Shown here piece by piece: positions 18,219 through 25,917 of a DNA stretch of 41,644 nt; position 1 is the first letter of the stretch, and each line of letters opens with the position of its first letter. The DNA comes from Candidatus Bipolaricaulota bacterium. GTDB lineage: Bacteria; Bipolaricaulota; Bipolaricaulia; M55B111. Location of the stretch: positions 1 to 41,644 of the forward strand of contig JAGXLB010000006.1 of assembly GCA_018334915.1 (NCBI GenBank), read 5' to 3'. The notes under the pieces are model-generated. The model worked only from the letters and a program-made list of their open reading frames with translations. It had not been told where the DNA came from and did no database searches. A program made the translations under genes and the position numbers.

Positions 18219-18743
18219 TTATAGGTTTGTAATTTTTTCTCTCAATTCTCCGATATCTGTGCGGGAGGCAGACGGAACGTTTTCTACTAGCGTGGAAATC
18301 CCCTTACCACTTATGGCTACCGTTGGCACTACCGGGACCCCGAGGATTTTTTCCAGCTGACAAACGTCGATTTCAAGGTCGTGTTTTTCCGCGTCATCCC
18401 ACATATTCAGGTCAATTAACACTCGATAACCCCTTTCCATAACTTCGAAAGCCAGGTAGAGCCCACGCTCGACTTTCGTCGAGTCTATTACGACTATTAC
18501 TATCGGGTCATCGTGCTCGGCGAGTATGTCCAGAGCAACTTTTTCCGCTTCGTCCTTTGGTTCGGTTGAAAAAGTTCCCGGAACGTCGATTATCTTATAT
18601 TCTTCTCCCTCAATGAAAGCGTATCCCTCGGTGAAATCCACCGTGGTTCCCGGATAGTTGGATTCAGTGATGTTTGCTCCCGTTAGTCTGTTGAAGACGG
18701 CGCTTTTGCCGACGTTAGGATGACCCATCAGTAGTATCGTCAT
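18219..18743 (-). CDS. feoB: FeoB GTPase part (stand-alone, lacking GDI domain)
   Basis: This G protein drives or gates FeoB. The 174 residues hold G1 GHPNVGKS (7-14), G2 in NYPGTT, G3 DVPG (53-56), G4 NMWD (113-116) and G5 SGKG (145-148). Only 26 residues follow G5. The helical GDI domain that normally occupies the next 70-100 residues is mostly absent here and is not made up for in the membrane part. It overlaps the upstream feoA gene by 29 bases. The G4 variant NMWD keeps the essential Asn and Asp. Confidence 0.93.
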   Translation of the reverse strand: MTILLMGHPNVGKSAVFNRLTGANITESNYPGTTVDFTEGYAFIEGEEYKIIDVPGTFSTEPKDEAEKVALDILAEHDDPIVIVVIDSTKVERGLYLAFEVMERGYRVLIDLNMWDDAEKHDLEIDVCQLEKILGVPVVPTVAISGKGISTLVENVPSASRTDIGELREKITNL

Positions 18744-18972
18744 GTTTTACCTCAACAGAAATTTCCTTTGCCAGATTTAGCCCCAGCGAGGTCGTGGATC
18801 TATCTATGGTGATCACAACGGGCCCGTTTATCGGTTGTTTGGTGTCCATCCTGATCATTTTTCCCTCTCTTATTCCTCTGCCCATCAACTGGTTTTTAAG
18901 ATTTTGGGTTACCTGCTTGATGACGCCCTCTTCTCCGTATTCCATTTCCGAGAGCCTTTTTTCGGTTGTCAA
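18715..18972 (-). CDS. feoA: FeoA-domain protein (second copy)
   Basis: The 85-residue SH3-like FeoA protein probably regulates the FeoB GTPase. It has the FeoA core pattern (MEYGEEGVIKQV, then LMGRGIREGKMI, then a terminal LAKEISVEV strand). It overlaps the preceding feoA by four bases and the following feoB GTPase gene by 29, an unusually long overlap that implies tight coupling. Its C-terminus is acidic and extends beyond the FeoA fold. Confidence 0.88.
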   Translation of the reverse strand: MTTEKRLSEMEYGEEGVIKQVTQNLKNQLMGRGIREGKMIRMDTKQPINGPVVITIDRSTTSLGLNLAKEISVEVKHDDTTDGSS

Positions 18973-19184
18973 ATCTTACGCACCCTTACCTTTTTTGCCA
19001 TACCCCGTCCTATCGTTACTATGTTTCCGTCGACACTTACCGTTACCGGACCCCGGGTGGAGATAACTTTTAGATTTTCTCCTTCAGAGATGCCCCTGAG
19101 TGCAAGCTTCTGCCGAAGGCTGGAACCGCCGTATATGGATATTACTCTTGCCCGCTGATTTTCTTTTAGGTTCTTTAAGGTCAT
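18969..19184 (-). CDS. feoA: FeoA-domain protein (first copy)
   Basis: This 71-residue FeoA-family SH3-like protein has the characteristic LRQKLALRGISEGENLKV turn and a final GMAKKVRVRKI strand. It begins two bases after the stop of the DtxR-family regulator gene. Two FeoA copies in a row before a split FeoB suggest both join the FeoB complex, one perhaps standing in for the missing regulatory domain (inference). Confidence 0.9.
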   Translation of the reverse strand: MTLKNLKENQRARVISIYGGSSLRQKLALRGISEGENLKVISTRGPVTVSVDGNIVTIGRGMAKKVRVRKI

Positions 19185-19186
19185 CT

Positions 19187-19669
19187 TTAATTATCGTCCA
19201 ATTCCTCCCATTCTTGATTGTTATCGCTGCAAGCCGGGGGAAGTTCTCCGTGTTCAGAAAAGTGAGCGAAATGCTGAAGCCATCGGGCTTCCTTCTCGGG
19301 ACAGGATTCTACGAAATCAATAAACTTATTCAGCTGGGCTATGGATTCGTCGCTCAAGCTGTGTTCAACCTTACAGGCGTCTTTGTTGGCCTGTTCCGAG
19401 GATACTTGAAGGAGTTTTAAGAATTTCCTTATATTTTCGTGAACTTCCGATACGTCCTTAGCTACTTCCTTGCCTCGTTCAGTTAGGGTTACGCCCTCGT
19501 ATTTTTTATAATTTATGTATCCTTTTTCCCTTAGCTTGTTGAACATTTCCGTTACCGACGGTGCTTTTACGCCCAGATCCGAGGCAATTTCGTTGGTCTT
19601 GGCATGTCCTCTACGGTTTAAAGAATTATAAATAGCTTCTAAATAGTCTTCTAAGCTTTGTGTGGCCAT
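19187..19669 (-). CDS. DtxR/MntR-family metal-dependent repressor
   Basis: The 160-residue protein has the N-terminal winged helix (SLEDYLEAIYNSL, KTNEIASDLGVKAPSVTEMF and the VTLTERGKEVA wing). The helical metal-binding and dimerisation domain follows (KVEHSLSDESI and CPEKEARWLQHF carry Cys, Glu and His ligands). There is no C-terminal SH3 domain, as in MntR-type members. As first gene of the feo operon it most likely senses Fe2+ and represses its own transcription through the palindrome at 19673-19694. There is no clear Shine-Dalgarno site; the leader is about 25 bases and mostly operator. Confidence 0.93.
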   Translation of the reverse strand: MATQSLEDYLEAIYNSLNRRGHAKTNEIASDLGVKAPSVTEMFNKLREKGYINYKKYEGVTLTERGKEVAKDVSEVHENIRKFLKLLQVSSEQANKDACKVEHSLSDESIAQLNKFIDFVESCPEKEARWLQHFAHFSEHGELPPACSDNNQEWEELDDN

Positions 19670-19672
19670 AAT

Positions 19673-19694
19673 ATATTTAGGTCAACCTAAATAT
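19673..19694 (-). promoter_or_regulatory. DtxR-family operator of the feo operon
   Basis: ATATTTAGGT-CA-ACCTAAATAT is a perfect 10-bp inverted repeat whose TTAGG/CCTAA core resembles DtxR/IdeR/MntR-type boxes. It spans about +1 to +22 of the predicted transcript, ending four bases before the regulator ATG. A bound repressor would block initiation, giving autoregulation. Confidence 0.88.
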
Positions 19695-19701
19695 TCGGCA
19701 A

Positions 19702-19730
19702 ATTATAGTTTGGATCAGCCTTTCATTCAA
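19702..19730 (-). promoter_or_regulatory. feo operon promoter
   Basis: TTGAAT (19725-19730), 17 bases and a perfect TATAAT (19702-19707) on the minus strand; start expected near 19695, at the edge of the operator. Confidence 0.88.
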
Positions 19731-19752
19731 CCCGTTCAGTACTGAATCGGGT
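19730..19752. promoter_or_regulatory. Second inverted repeat upstream of the feo -35 box
   Basis: ACCCG-TTCAGTACTGAA-T-CGGGT is a 12-bp perfect palindrome flanked by ACCCG and CGGGT, with a one-base asymmetry. It touches the -35 box. It may be a second regulator site for feo, or the end hairpin of the suf operon, though no T-tract follows. Confidence 0.5.
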
Positions 19753-19793
19753 CCGTTATCGATTATCCTGGTTCCGCAGAAGGCATGATTTGT

Positions 19794-21131
19794 CTATTTT
19801 TCACCCTTGAGGGCCAGTTCGATGATTTTTCTTATCTCTGATAAGTACTCCTCTGGCAGGTCTTCTATAACGGGTTCTACAAACCCCTGGACGATTAATT
19901 GTGTCGCTTCTTCTTCGTCAAGACCCCGGCTCATCAGGTAGAATAATTCTTCTGACTTTATTTCCCCTATTGCGGCTTCGTGGGAGAGCTCCGCGTCTTC
20001 TACTCGGGAGGAAAGACCGGGGTAAGTTTCCATTGATGAGCCGTCGTCCATTATCAGCCCGTCACAGCTTATGTGTCCTTTAGTGCCAGAGGCGGCCGCG
20101 TCTATCTTTCCCCTCGTAATAACCTCCGATTTGTCCATTATGACTGCTTTGCTGTTATTTATCCCCGTAGAGTTTTCTCCTTCCAGGTGGATAACTCCCC
20201 CGAGGTCGACGTAAGAATCCTTCCTGCCCAGAATTATGCTGTTTACGTCCACGCGTCCTCCCTGTTCTACCCAGTAATGAGGATCGGTTATGTTGGATTT
20301 TCCGGGACCGAGTCCGACCGAAGTAACTGAAAACCGGGCATCGCGAGCTACTTTTACCCGTTGAGTCGGGCGGGTGTGAACGTATTCGGGCCAATTCTGG
20401 AGGACAGTCAGGTCCAGCTTCGCCCCTTCTTCGATGTAAGCTTCTGTCATGTCGAGGTGCAGTGAATGTTTCGGGAGGATCGGAGAAGTACAACCCTCTA
20501 TTAGCTTAATCTCGCTTTCGGGTTCGGCCAGAATTACTATGTGAGGGGCCTGCGTTAGTGCCTCCTGTTGAATGAGAAAGAAGAGGTGCAGTGGTATTTC
20601 TTCTTTTACCCCTTCCTTAACCCAGAGGAATATCCCTCCGTTCCAGACGGCAGTATGGTAGGCAGCAAGCTGGCTCGCGCCAGAATCATAAAGCTTCATG
20701 AACCTCTCCCGGGCTTCGGGGTACCGTTTTAGCGCCTCGTTCATAGGGGCCATAACCACGCCCTTTTTCTCCCACTTGTCCCGGAACGAGGAATCAATCA
20801 TTCCCGTACCGTCCTGTATGGATAGGCCGGCGATCGCTCTTTGCTCCATCTCGTTGATTCCCAGTTCGTCCAGTAAACTTTTGGTTTCCTCGGGGAGATC
20901 GTCCAGGCTTTCAATTCCCTCGGCGGGAGTCTCCTTTTGGTCGGACAGGAATTCCAGTGGATCCGCAATGACCGGATCGGTTTGAGGAGCCGACTGGAAC
21001 GCTCGCATGCCCCGGTAACGTAGATCGGTAACCCACTTGGGTTCGTCATTATCCTCTACGATTTTCTCGATCTGGCGCTCAATTGATAATTCTTGTGACG
21101 ATTGTACTCCTGTATTATTAATTACAACCAC
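19794..21131 (-). CDS. sufB: Fe-S cluster assembly scaffold SufB
   Basis: SufB is the scaffold subunit that builds Fe-S clusters on the SufBC complex. The 445-residue protein carries the SufB signatures GLSIQDGTGMIDSSFRDKW and EGCTSP. It has a Cys in HISCDGLIM that aligns with the acceptor Cys405 region of E. coli SufB, and the C-terminal LSHEAAIG segment with the ligand His-Glu. SufD proteins normally lack these. The GTG start at 21131 overlaps the sufC stop by 14 bases. There is no sufD, sufS or sufU beside it, so this is a two-gene SufCB unit as in archaea and Thermotogae. Confidence 0.92.
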   Translation of the reverse strand: MVVINNTGVQSSQELSIERQIEKIVEDNDEPKWVTDLRYRGMRAFQSAPQTDPVIADPLEFLSDQKETPAEGIESLDDLPEETKSLLDELGINEMEQRAIAGLSIQDGTGMIDSSFRDKWEKKGVVMAPMNEALKRYPEARERFMKLYDSGASQLAAYHTAVWNGGIFLWVKEGVKEEIPLHLFFLIQQEALTQAPHIVILAEPESEIKLIEGCTSPILPKHSLHLDMTEAYIEEGAKLDLTVLQNWPEYVHTRPTQRVKVARDARFSVTSVGLGPGKSNITDPHYWVEQGGRVDVNSIILGRKDSYVDLGGVIHLEGENSTGINNSKAVIMDKSEVITRGKIDAAASGTKGHISCDGLIMDDGSSMETYPGLSSRVEDAELSHEAAIGEIKSEELFYLMSRGLDEEEATQLIVQGFVEPVIEDLPEEYLSEIRKIIELALKGEK

Positions 21132-21864
21132 ACTCCTCGTATATTTGATTGAAACCTTTTTCGTCTACTTCGCCGGCGAGATCAGCTTTGCCGGAAGTAA
21201 CTATGTTCCCGTCCTTGAACAGGTGAACTCGGGCATCTTCGAGATCAATTTCTTCCAGCAAGCTTCCGTAGTGAGTAATTAGAATTATCGTCGTTCCCTG
21301 ATCGTGAAGGTGGTTTATCTGGTCGGATATCAATTCCAGTGAGTCGACGTCAACACCGCTGTCTGGCTCGTCGAGAATAAGAACTTCCGGCTCTATTAGG
21401 CGGGCCTGTAATAGTTCCAGCCGCTTTCGCTCGCCCCCGGAAAGACCGTCATTTATATTTCGAGAGAGAAGGTCTTCTGAAAAACCCAATTCTCCTGTTG
21501 CAGACTTTATTTTTTCTTCTTTAGTCTCCGGTCCCTCGGCTCCGTCAACTTTTTCCAGTACCTTGGTAAGAAACCTCTTTATATTGACCCCCTTGATCCT
21601 GGGGGGATACTGAAATCCCATCATTAACCCCTCTATTAATCTTTCATCCGGGTTTAAGTCTGATAAGTCCCGGTTTTTGAACTCTATCGACCCCTCGTAG
21701 TCAGTGTATTCAGGGTGGCCGGCCAGCGTTCTGGCCAGGGTAGATTTGCCAGAACCGTTGGGTCCCATTACAACGTGGAAGTCTGATTCACCGGCGATAA
21801 AATTCAAGTTTTGAAGTATGGCTGTTCCGTCTTTTTTCACACCTAAGTTTTTTAATTCTAGCAT
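21118..21864 (-). CDS. sufC: Fe-S assembly ATPase SufC
   Basis: This soluble ABC-type ATPase energises SufB. The 248-residue protein has Walker A GPNGSGKST near residue 35 and signature LSGGERKRLELLQ. Walker B is VLILDEPDSGVD, with the SufC-specific Asp-Ser-Gly pattern, and the switch His is in ILITHYG. A GGGTGAT ribosome site precedes the ATG. It is the first gene of sufC-sufB, divergent from nnr. The upstream region holds a TGGAGT/ACTCCA inverted pair (about 21912-21945) but no clear -35/-10 pair. Confidence 0.97.
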   Translation of the reverse strand: MLELKNLGVKKDGTAILQNLNFIAGESDFHVVMGPNGSGKSTLARTLAGHPEYTDYEGSIEFKNRDLSDLNPDERLIEGLMMGFQYPPRIKGVNIKRFLTKVLEKVDGAEGPETKEEKIKSATGELGFSEDLLSRNINDGLSGGERKRLELLQARLIEPEVLILDEPDSGVDVDSLELISDQINHLHDQGTTIILITHYGSLLEEIDLEDARVHLFKDGNIVTSGKADLAGEVDEKGFNQIYEECGCN

Positions 21865-22034
21865 TATATCACCCGGTTATTGTCGTAAATATATCTTTAT
21901 CCTTGCTTGTACTGGAGTTGGACAAAAGTAGACTAAAATACTCCACTATTCAAATACATTTTAACTGAATACCGTGTTTGGATCAACTGGAGGAGCTTCA
22001 ATTCTGAGTAAGACTGGTAGATCTCAGGTTTTAG

Positions 22035-22063
22035 TTGCTCCAGAAAGTTAGTTACCATAAAAT
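22035..22063 (+). promoter_or_regulatory. nnr promoter, leaderless arrangement
   Basis: TTGCTC (22035-22040), 17 bases and TAAAAT (22058-22063), followed by only six bases before the ATG at 22070. The predicted start nucleotide is the A of the ATG. No Shine-Dalgarno sequence exists upstream. Confidence 0.65.
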
Positions 22064-22069
22064 TTTTGC

Positions 22070-23632
22070 ATGAACTACGCAACTACTCCAGAAAAAGTTA
22101 AAGAAATAGATCGTAAAGCGGTGGAAGAGTGGGGAATACCTTCCGCTTTGCTGATGGAGAATGCGGGAAGGAGTGCGGTTGAGATAATCAGGGAAGAAAT
22201 TTCCCCAGTTCCCGAAGAAATCACCGTGGTATCAGGCAAAGGGAATAACGGCGGTGACGGTCTGGTAGTTGCGCGAAGACTGATGGATATGGGTTATCAA
22301 GTAGAAACTTTTGTCCTCGGAAAGCGGGACCAGCTAGCCGCAGAGACGGAAAGAAACGCAAAATTGCTGGAAAGGATGACTGATAGAGTGAAGTACTGTA
22401 GCCCGGATAACGAATTACTGGTTGAAAATATAGAATCGAACCCTCCGTTAATTATTGATTCGATTTTTGGAATCGGAATTAAGGGGGATTTGAGGGGAGA
22501 TTATCCGGAACTTATAAAAATTATTAACGCTTCCCGCGGAAAGAAGGTGGCAATAGATATTCCTTCAGGACTACCAGCCGATAGCGTAATACCTCCCGGT
22601 CCGGCCGTTAAGGCTGATTTGACCGTAACAATGGGATTTTTTAAACTGGGGACCCTGTTACCGGAAGCAGAAGAATACGTCGGCAAACAGAAACTAGCTT
22701 CGGTGGGATATCCAGAAGCACTCATCGAGGAAGAAACCGGAATCTGGAAACTGGTGGATAGACAGGTTGCGGAAAGGCTTTTGCCCATTCGGTCCTCCGG
22801 AGGTCACAAGGGAGACTTTGGACGTTTGCTCGTCGTAGGCGGTTCCACTGGCATGACCGGAGCACCGATAATGGCCGCCAAAAGCGGAACCCGATCGGGG
22901 ACCGGTTTAGTATATCTTGCGGGACCGAGATCCGGAAACCAGGCATTTGAAGCAAATCTGGTTGAGGGACTTACGGTTCCCTTAAGCGATGAAGGAGGGT
23001 ATCTTGGCCGTGACTCTATTGGTTCACTTCGGGAGGTGGCTAAAGATAAAGACGCGGTCGCTATTGGACCGGGACTGGGAAATAAAAAAGAAACGGGAGA
23101 GATGGTTGTCGAGTTTATCGGTCAACTATCAAAGCCAGCCGTACTCGATGCGGATGGAGTGGGTGCCTTTTCGGATAAGGTTGACGCGCTGGAAGAAGCA
23201 GATGAGCTAGTGTTGACTCCTCATCCCGGAGAGCTCGCCCGATTACTCGATACTTCCCCAGGTGAAATCGATAGAAACAGGTACGAGATTGTACCTGACC
23301 TAGCTCGGGAACTGAAAGTAACTTTATTGTTAAAAGGGGTGCCTACAGTGATCGGTGCGCCCTCTGGCGAGGTAGCTCTGGTTAACTGCCCGAATAGTGG
23401 ACTGGCAAAGGGAGGTAGTGGGGACGTGCTGACGGGGTTGATAGGAGGTTTCCTGGCTCAGGGCTTATCTCCGTTTTCCGCTGCTCGTCTAGGAGCCTGG
23501 GTTCACTGCCGGGCGGGAACCTTAGGGTCGGAATCCTGGGGTCAGGATGCGCTGCAGCCCGGGGACCTGATAGATCTAATTTCGCCGGCTTTAAAAGAAT
23601 TGAGAAGAGGCAAGGAGGAGTTCGACAGGTGA
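22070..23632 (+). CDS. nnr: Bifunctional NAD(P)HX epimerase/dehydratase
   Basis: This enzyme repairs hydrated NADH and NADPH. The 520-residue fusion has the N-terminal NnrE epimerase domain (residues 1-210; SGKGNNGGDGLVVARRL and the catalytic Asp in IIDSIFGIG). The C-terminal NnrD dehydratase domain (about 240-510) shows GHKGDFGRLLVVGGS, LTPHPGELARLL and the nucleotide motif AKGGSGDVLTG. Full length for the fusion family. Its ATG has no ribosome site and a -10 box six bases upstream, suggesting a leaderless mRNA. It is first in a run with tatD and nfo, overlapping tatD by four bases. Confidence 0.96.
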   Translation: MNYATTPEKVKEIDRKAVEEWGIPSALLMENAGRSAVEIIREEISPVPEEITVVSGKGNNGGDGLVVARRLMDMGYQVETFVLGKRDQLAAETERNAKLLERMTDRVKYCSPDNELLVENIESNPPLIIDSIFGIGIKGDLRGDYPELIKIINASRGKKVAIDIPSGLPADSVIPPGPAVKADLTVTMGFFKLGTLLPEAEEYVGKQKLASVGYPEALIEEETGIWKLVDRQVAERLLPIRSSGGHKGDFGRLLVVGGSTGMTGAPIMAAKSGTRSGTGLVYLAGPRSGNQAFEANLVEGLTVPLSDEGGYLGRDSIGSLREVAKDKDAVAIGPGLGNKKETGEMVVEFIGQLSKPAVLDADGVGAFSDKVDALEEADELVLTPHPGELARLLDTSPGEIDRNRYEIVPDLARELKVTLLLKGVPTVIGAPSGEVALVNCPNSGLAKGGSGDVLTGLIGGFLAQGLSPFSAARLGAWVHCRAGTLGSESWGQDALQPGDLIDLISPALKELRRGKEEFDR

Positions 23633-24405
23633 AGACAAAGTTAGTGGATACTCATGCTCACGTAGATATGGAGCATTTTGACGACGATCGGAACGAAGTA
23701 GTGGAAAGATCGCAAAGTAAAGGGATAGAATTCATCAATATGGGGTTGAATATTGACTCGAGCAAGGAGTCGGTGAACCTGGCGGAAACTCACGAGGGTG
23801 TCTACGCCGGAGTGGGATTTCACCCTCACGAAGCAAGTGATTTTGGGAGCTCCGACCCTGAGAGGCTCCGGGAGTTATCTCAGTCCGACTTGGTAGTGGC
23901 GATGGGAGAAATTGGACTCGATTACTACCGAGATAATTCCCCCAGGAAAGATCAAAGGGAAGCATTCCGAATTCAACTCAATCTTGCCTCCGAACTCGGT
24001 CTTCCGGTTTCGGTACATAACAGGTCATCGACGGAGGACCTATTGAGCCTGTTAAAAGAAGGAAACGACGTGCCTCAGGGTGTAATTCACAGCTTTTTCG
24101 GAGATTACGAGCTGGGGATGGAGTTAATTGAACTGGGTTTTCACCTAGGGTTGAGCGGACCGTTGACTTTTAGTGGTGAAGAGGAACTGAAACGAGCAGT
24201 GAAACGCTTTCCGGTAGGTCGCATAGTACTGGAGACTGATTGCCCGTTCCTGACGCCCGTACCTCACCGGGGTAAGCGGAACGAGCCTAGTTACGTCAGT
24301 CACGTTGCGGAAGAAGTCGGAAAAATAAAAGATATTTCCACGAAAGAGGTTTCGAAAAAAACCACAAAAAACGCCATGAGGTTGTTCGATCTAAATGGTA
24401 AATAA
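23629..24405 (+). CDS. tatD: TatD-family metal-dependent hydrolase/DNase
   Basis: TatD proteins are TIM-barrel nucleases, implicated in DNA repair and 3'-5' trimming. The 258-residue protein keeps the metal ligands: HAH in DTHAHVD (residues 8-14), Glu in GEIGLDYY, His in SVHNRSS, His in HSFFGD and Asp in ETDCPFLTP. GTG at 23629 overlaps the nnr stop, with AAGGAGG ten bases before it. It overlaps nfo by 11 bases, making a small DNA-maintenance group. Confidence 0.94.
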   Translation: MKTKLVDTHAHVDMEHFDDDRNEVVERSQSKGIEFINMGLNIDSSKESVNLAETHEGVYAGVGFHPHEASDFGSSDPERLRELSQSDLVVAMGEIGLDYYRDNSPRKDQREAFRIQLNLASELGLPVSVHNRSSTEDLLSLLKEGNDVPQGVIHSFFGDYELGMELIELGFHLGLSGPLTFSGEEELKRAVKRFPVGRIVLETDCPFLTPVPHRGKRNEPSYVSHVAEEVGKIKDISTKEVSKKTTKNAMRLFDLNGK

Positions 24406-25279
24406 TCCGACAGAACTCGATATGTTACTGGGGGCTCACGTGTCGATAGCCGGTGGAGTTGATAATGCCGTGGACAGAGCCGCTGATTTTGAAATGAATG
24501 CCATGCAGATATTCTCTCACAACGTACGGTCCTGGAGTACGCGGGAGTTGACCGGGGAAGAGATCGACAAATTTCAGGAAAAGAGAAAGGAATTCGGTAT
24601 TGAGTACGCTGTAGCTCATACGAGCTACCTGTTGAACCTGGCTTCACCAAAGGATGACCTCTGGAAGAAATCCAAAAAAGGGTTGGTCGAAGAAATACGT
24701 CGGGCCGATCTCCTGGGAATTCAGGCTGTCAATACTCATATAGGAGCACATACCGGATCAGGAATGGAAAGCGGCATAAATAGGTTGGTAGCCGCCCTGA
24801 AAGAAATCGAATCCACTGATGTATTCCAGAACTCCGAAGTTAATATCCTGCTGGAGAATACGGCCGGAGGCGGGACTAAACTTGGTTCGGACTTTTCTGA
24901 ACTGGGTGATGTGCTAGATGCACTGAATTATTCGAATCGCTACGGCGTTTGTATAGATACCTGTCACGGTTTCGCGGCAGGGTACGACTTCGCCACTGAG
25001 ACCGGACTGGAAGAGACTCTGGAAGAGTTCGATCACGAAGTTGGGCTGGACGAACTGAAATTGATCCATCTCAACGATTCGGTGGGCGATCTAGGCTCAC
25101 GGAAAGATCGCCATGCCCATATAGGTCGGGGTAAGATCGGCGACGAGGGATTTGTAGCCGTGGTAAATAACCCCAATTTGAGAGAATTGCCGTTTATCCT
25201 GGAAACTCCGAAGGAGAAACTGGACGGAAAAGAGGCGGACAGAGTAAATCTGGATAAAGTAATGAATATGAGGGAGTAA
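24395..25279 (+). CDS. nfo: Endonuclease IV (AP endonuclease)
   Basis: Nfo cleaves abasic sites using three zinc ions. The 294-residue protein shows the family motifs GAHVSIAGGVDNA, NTHIGAHTGSG, the zinc ligand Glu in LLENTAGGG, CIDTCHGFAAGYDF and HLNDSVGDLGSRKDRHAHIG, ending with LETPKE. Most homologues start at the equivalent of MLLGAHVS, that is ATG 24422. ATG 24395 is kept here because it overlaps tatD by 11 bases, but neither has a good ribosome site, so the first nine residues are uncertain. Confidence 0.95.
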   Translation: MVNNPTELDMLLGAHVSIAGGVDNAVDRAADFEMNAMQIFSHNVRSWSTRELTGEEIDKFQEKRKEFGIEYAVAHTSYLLNLASPKDDLWKKSKKGLVEEIRRADLLGIQAVNTHIGAHTGSGMESGINRLVAALKEIESTDVFQNSEVNILLENTAGGGTKLGSDFSELGDVLDALNYSNRYGVCIDTCHGFAAGYDFATETGLEETLEEFDHEVGLDELKLIHLNDSVGDLGSRKDRHAHIGRGKIGDEGFVAVVNNPNLRELPFILETPKEKLDGKEADRVNLDKVMNMRE

Positions 25280-25327
25280 ATCCTCGGTGAGAGTTCGTCG
25301 ATTGACGACCGGCAGGACGGTCAAAAG

Positions 25328-25356
25328 TTGATATTTTTTAACCGTTCTATTAATAT
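25328..25356 (+). promoter_or_regulatory. Probable spoVS promoter
   Basis: TTGATA (25328-25333), 17 bases and TAATAT (25351-25356). The start would be near 25363, about 200 bases before spoVS. The rest of the 287-base gap between nfo and spoVS shows only a short GACCG/CGGTC hairpin at 25307-25322. Confidence 0.6.
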
Positions 25357-25566
25357 TTTACTCGAATAAATTTCCCTATAAAGATAATCCGCAGGCAGCG
25401 ATCTTAGAGTTATCGGTAGCGGGGATTTCCCAGCCTAGAAAAGCAAAGAAGATTAAAGTTTTTTGCTTGAGTGGTTTCAGTTAACGTACCTGAACCGGAC
25501 ACTGGTGAAGTAAATATATCAACAATCAATTTACGGTTAAATTCCGGAGGATGGGAGGTATAGGAT

Positions 25567-25833
25567 ATGGAAATATTGAAAGTTGCTTCTAGTTCCAATC
25601 CTAATTCCGTTGCCGGTGCAATTGCCGGGGCGATTGAATCGGACGGTATAGTTGAAGCCCACACTATTGGTGCGGGTGCAGTAAATCAAGCCGTAAAAGC
25701 GGTTGCAATTGCCCGACGTTTGCTTGACGAAGGAGAAGATAACTTAAACGTTATCCCTGGCTTTATTGACCTTGAAATAGAAGGTGAGGAGAAAACGGGC
25801 ATTAAATTCGTGATCAATATGGAGCAAGGTTAA
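25567..25833 (+). CDS. spoVS: SpoVS-family protein
   Basis: The 88-residue protein matches the small, very conserved SpoVS family: MEILKVASSSNPNSVAGAIA, then a core GAGAVNQAVKAVAIARRLL and a closing acidic strand. In Bacillus it affects septation and coat assembly. In non-sporulating Thermotogae and Deinococcus relatives it is a nucleic-acid-binding (Alba-like) protein of unclear role. GGGAGG precedes the ATG. It lies between nfo and argS, and no sporulation gene occurs in the window, so a sporulation role is not supported here. Confidence 0.95.
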   Translation: MEILKVASSSNPNSVAGAIAGAIESDGIVEAHTIGAGAVNQAVKAVAIARRLLDEGEDNLNVIPGFIDLEIEGEEKTGIKFVINMEQG

Positions 25834-25917
25834 GGTAAAATTCGGCTTATTAACTCTTCTCCCCCGTTTCAAATACTTTCTCTATAGTGTCGCCATTTCG
25901 GGTTTTTTCAAATCAAT

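Noticed and set aside
16991-18743. feoB as a frameshifted single gene
   Set aside because: The two parts have a proper stop, one-base gap and own start, and neither other frame extends similarity, so the split looks genuine.
25307-25333. GACCG/CGGTC hairpin as a terminator of nfo
   Set aside because: Only five pairs, followed by AAAAG rather than a T-run; too weak to call.
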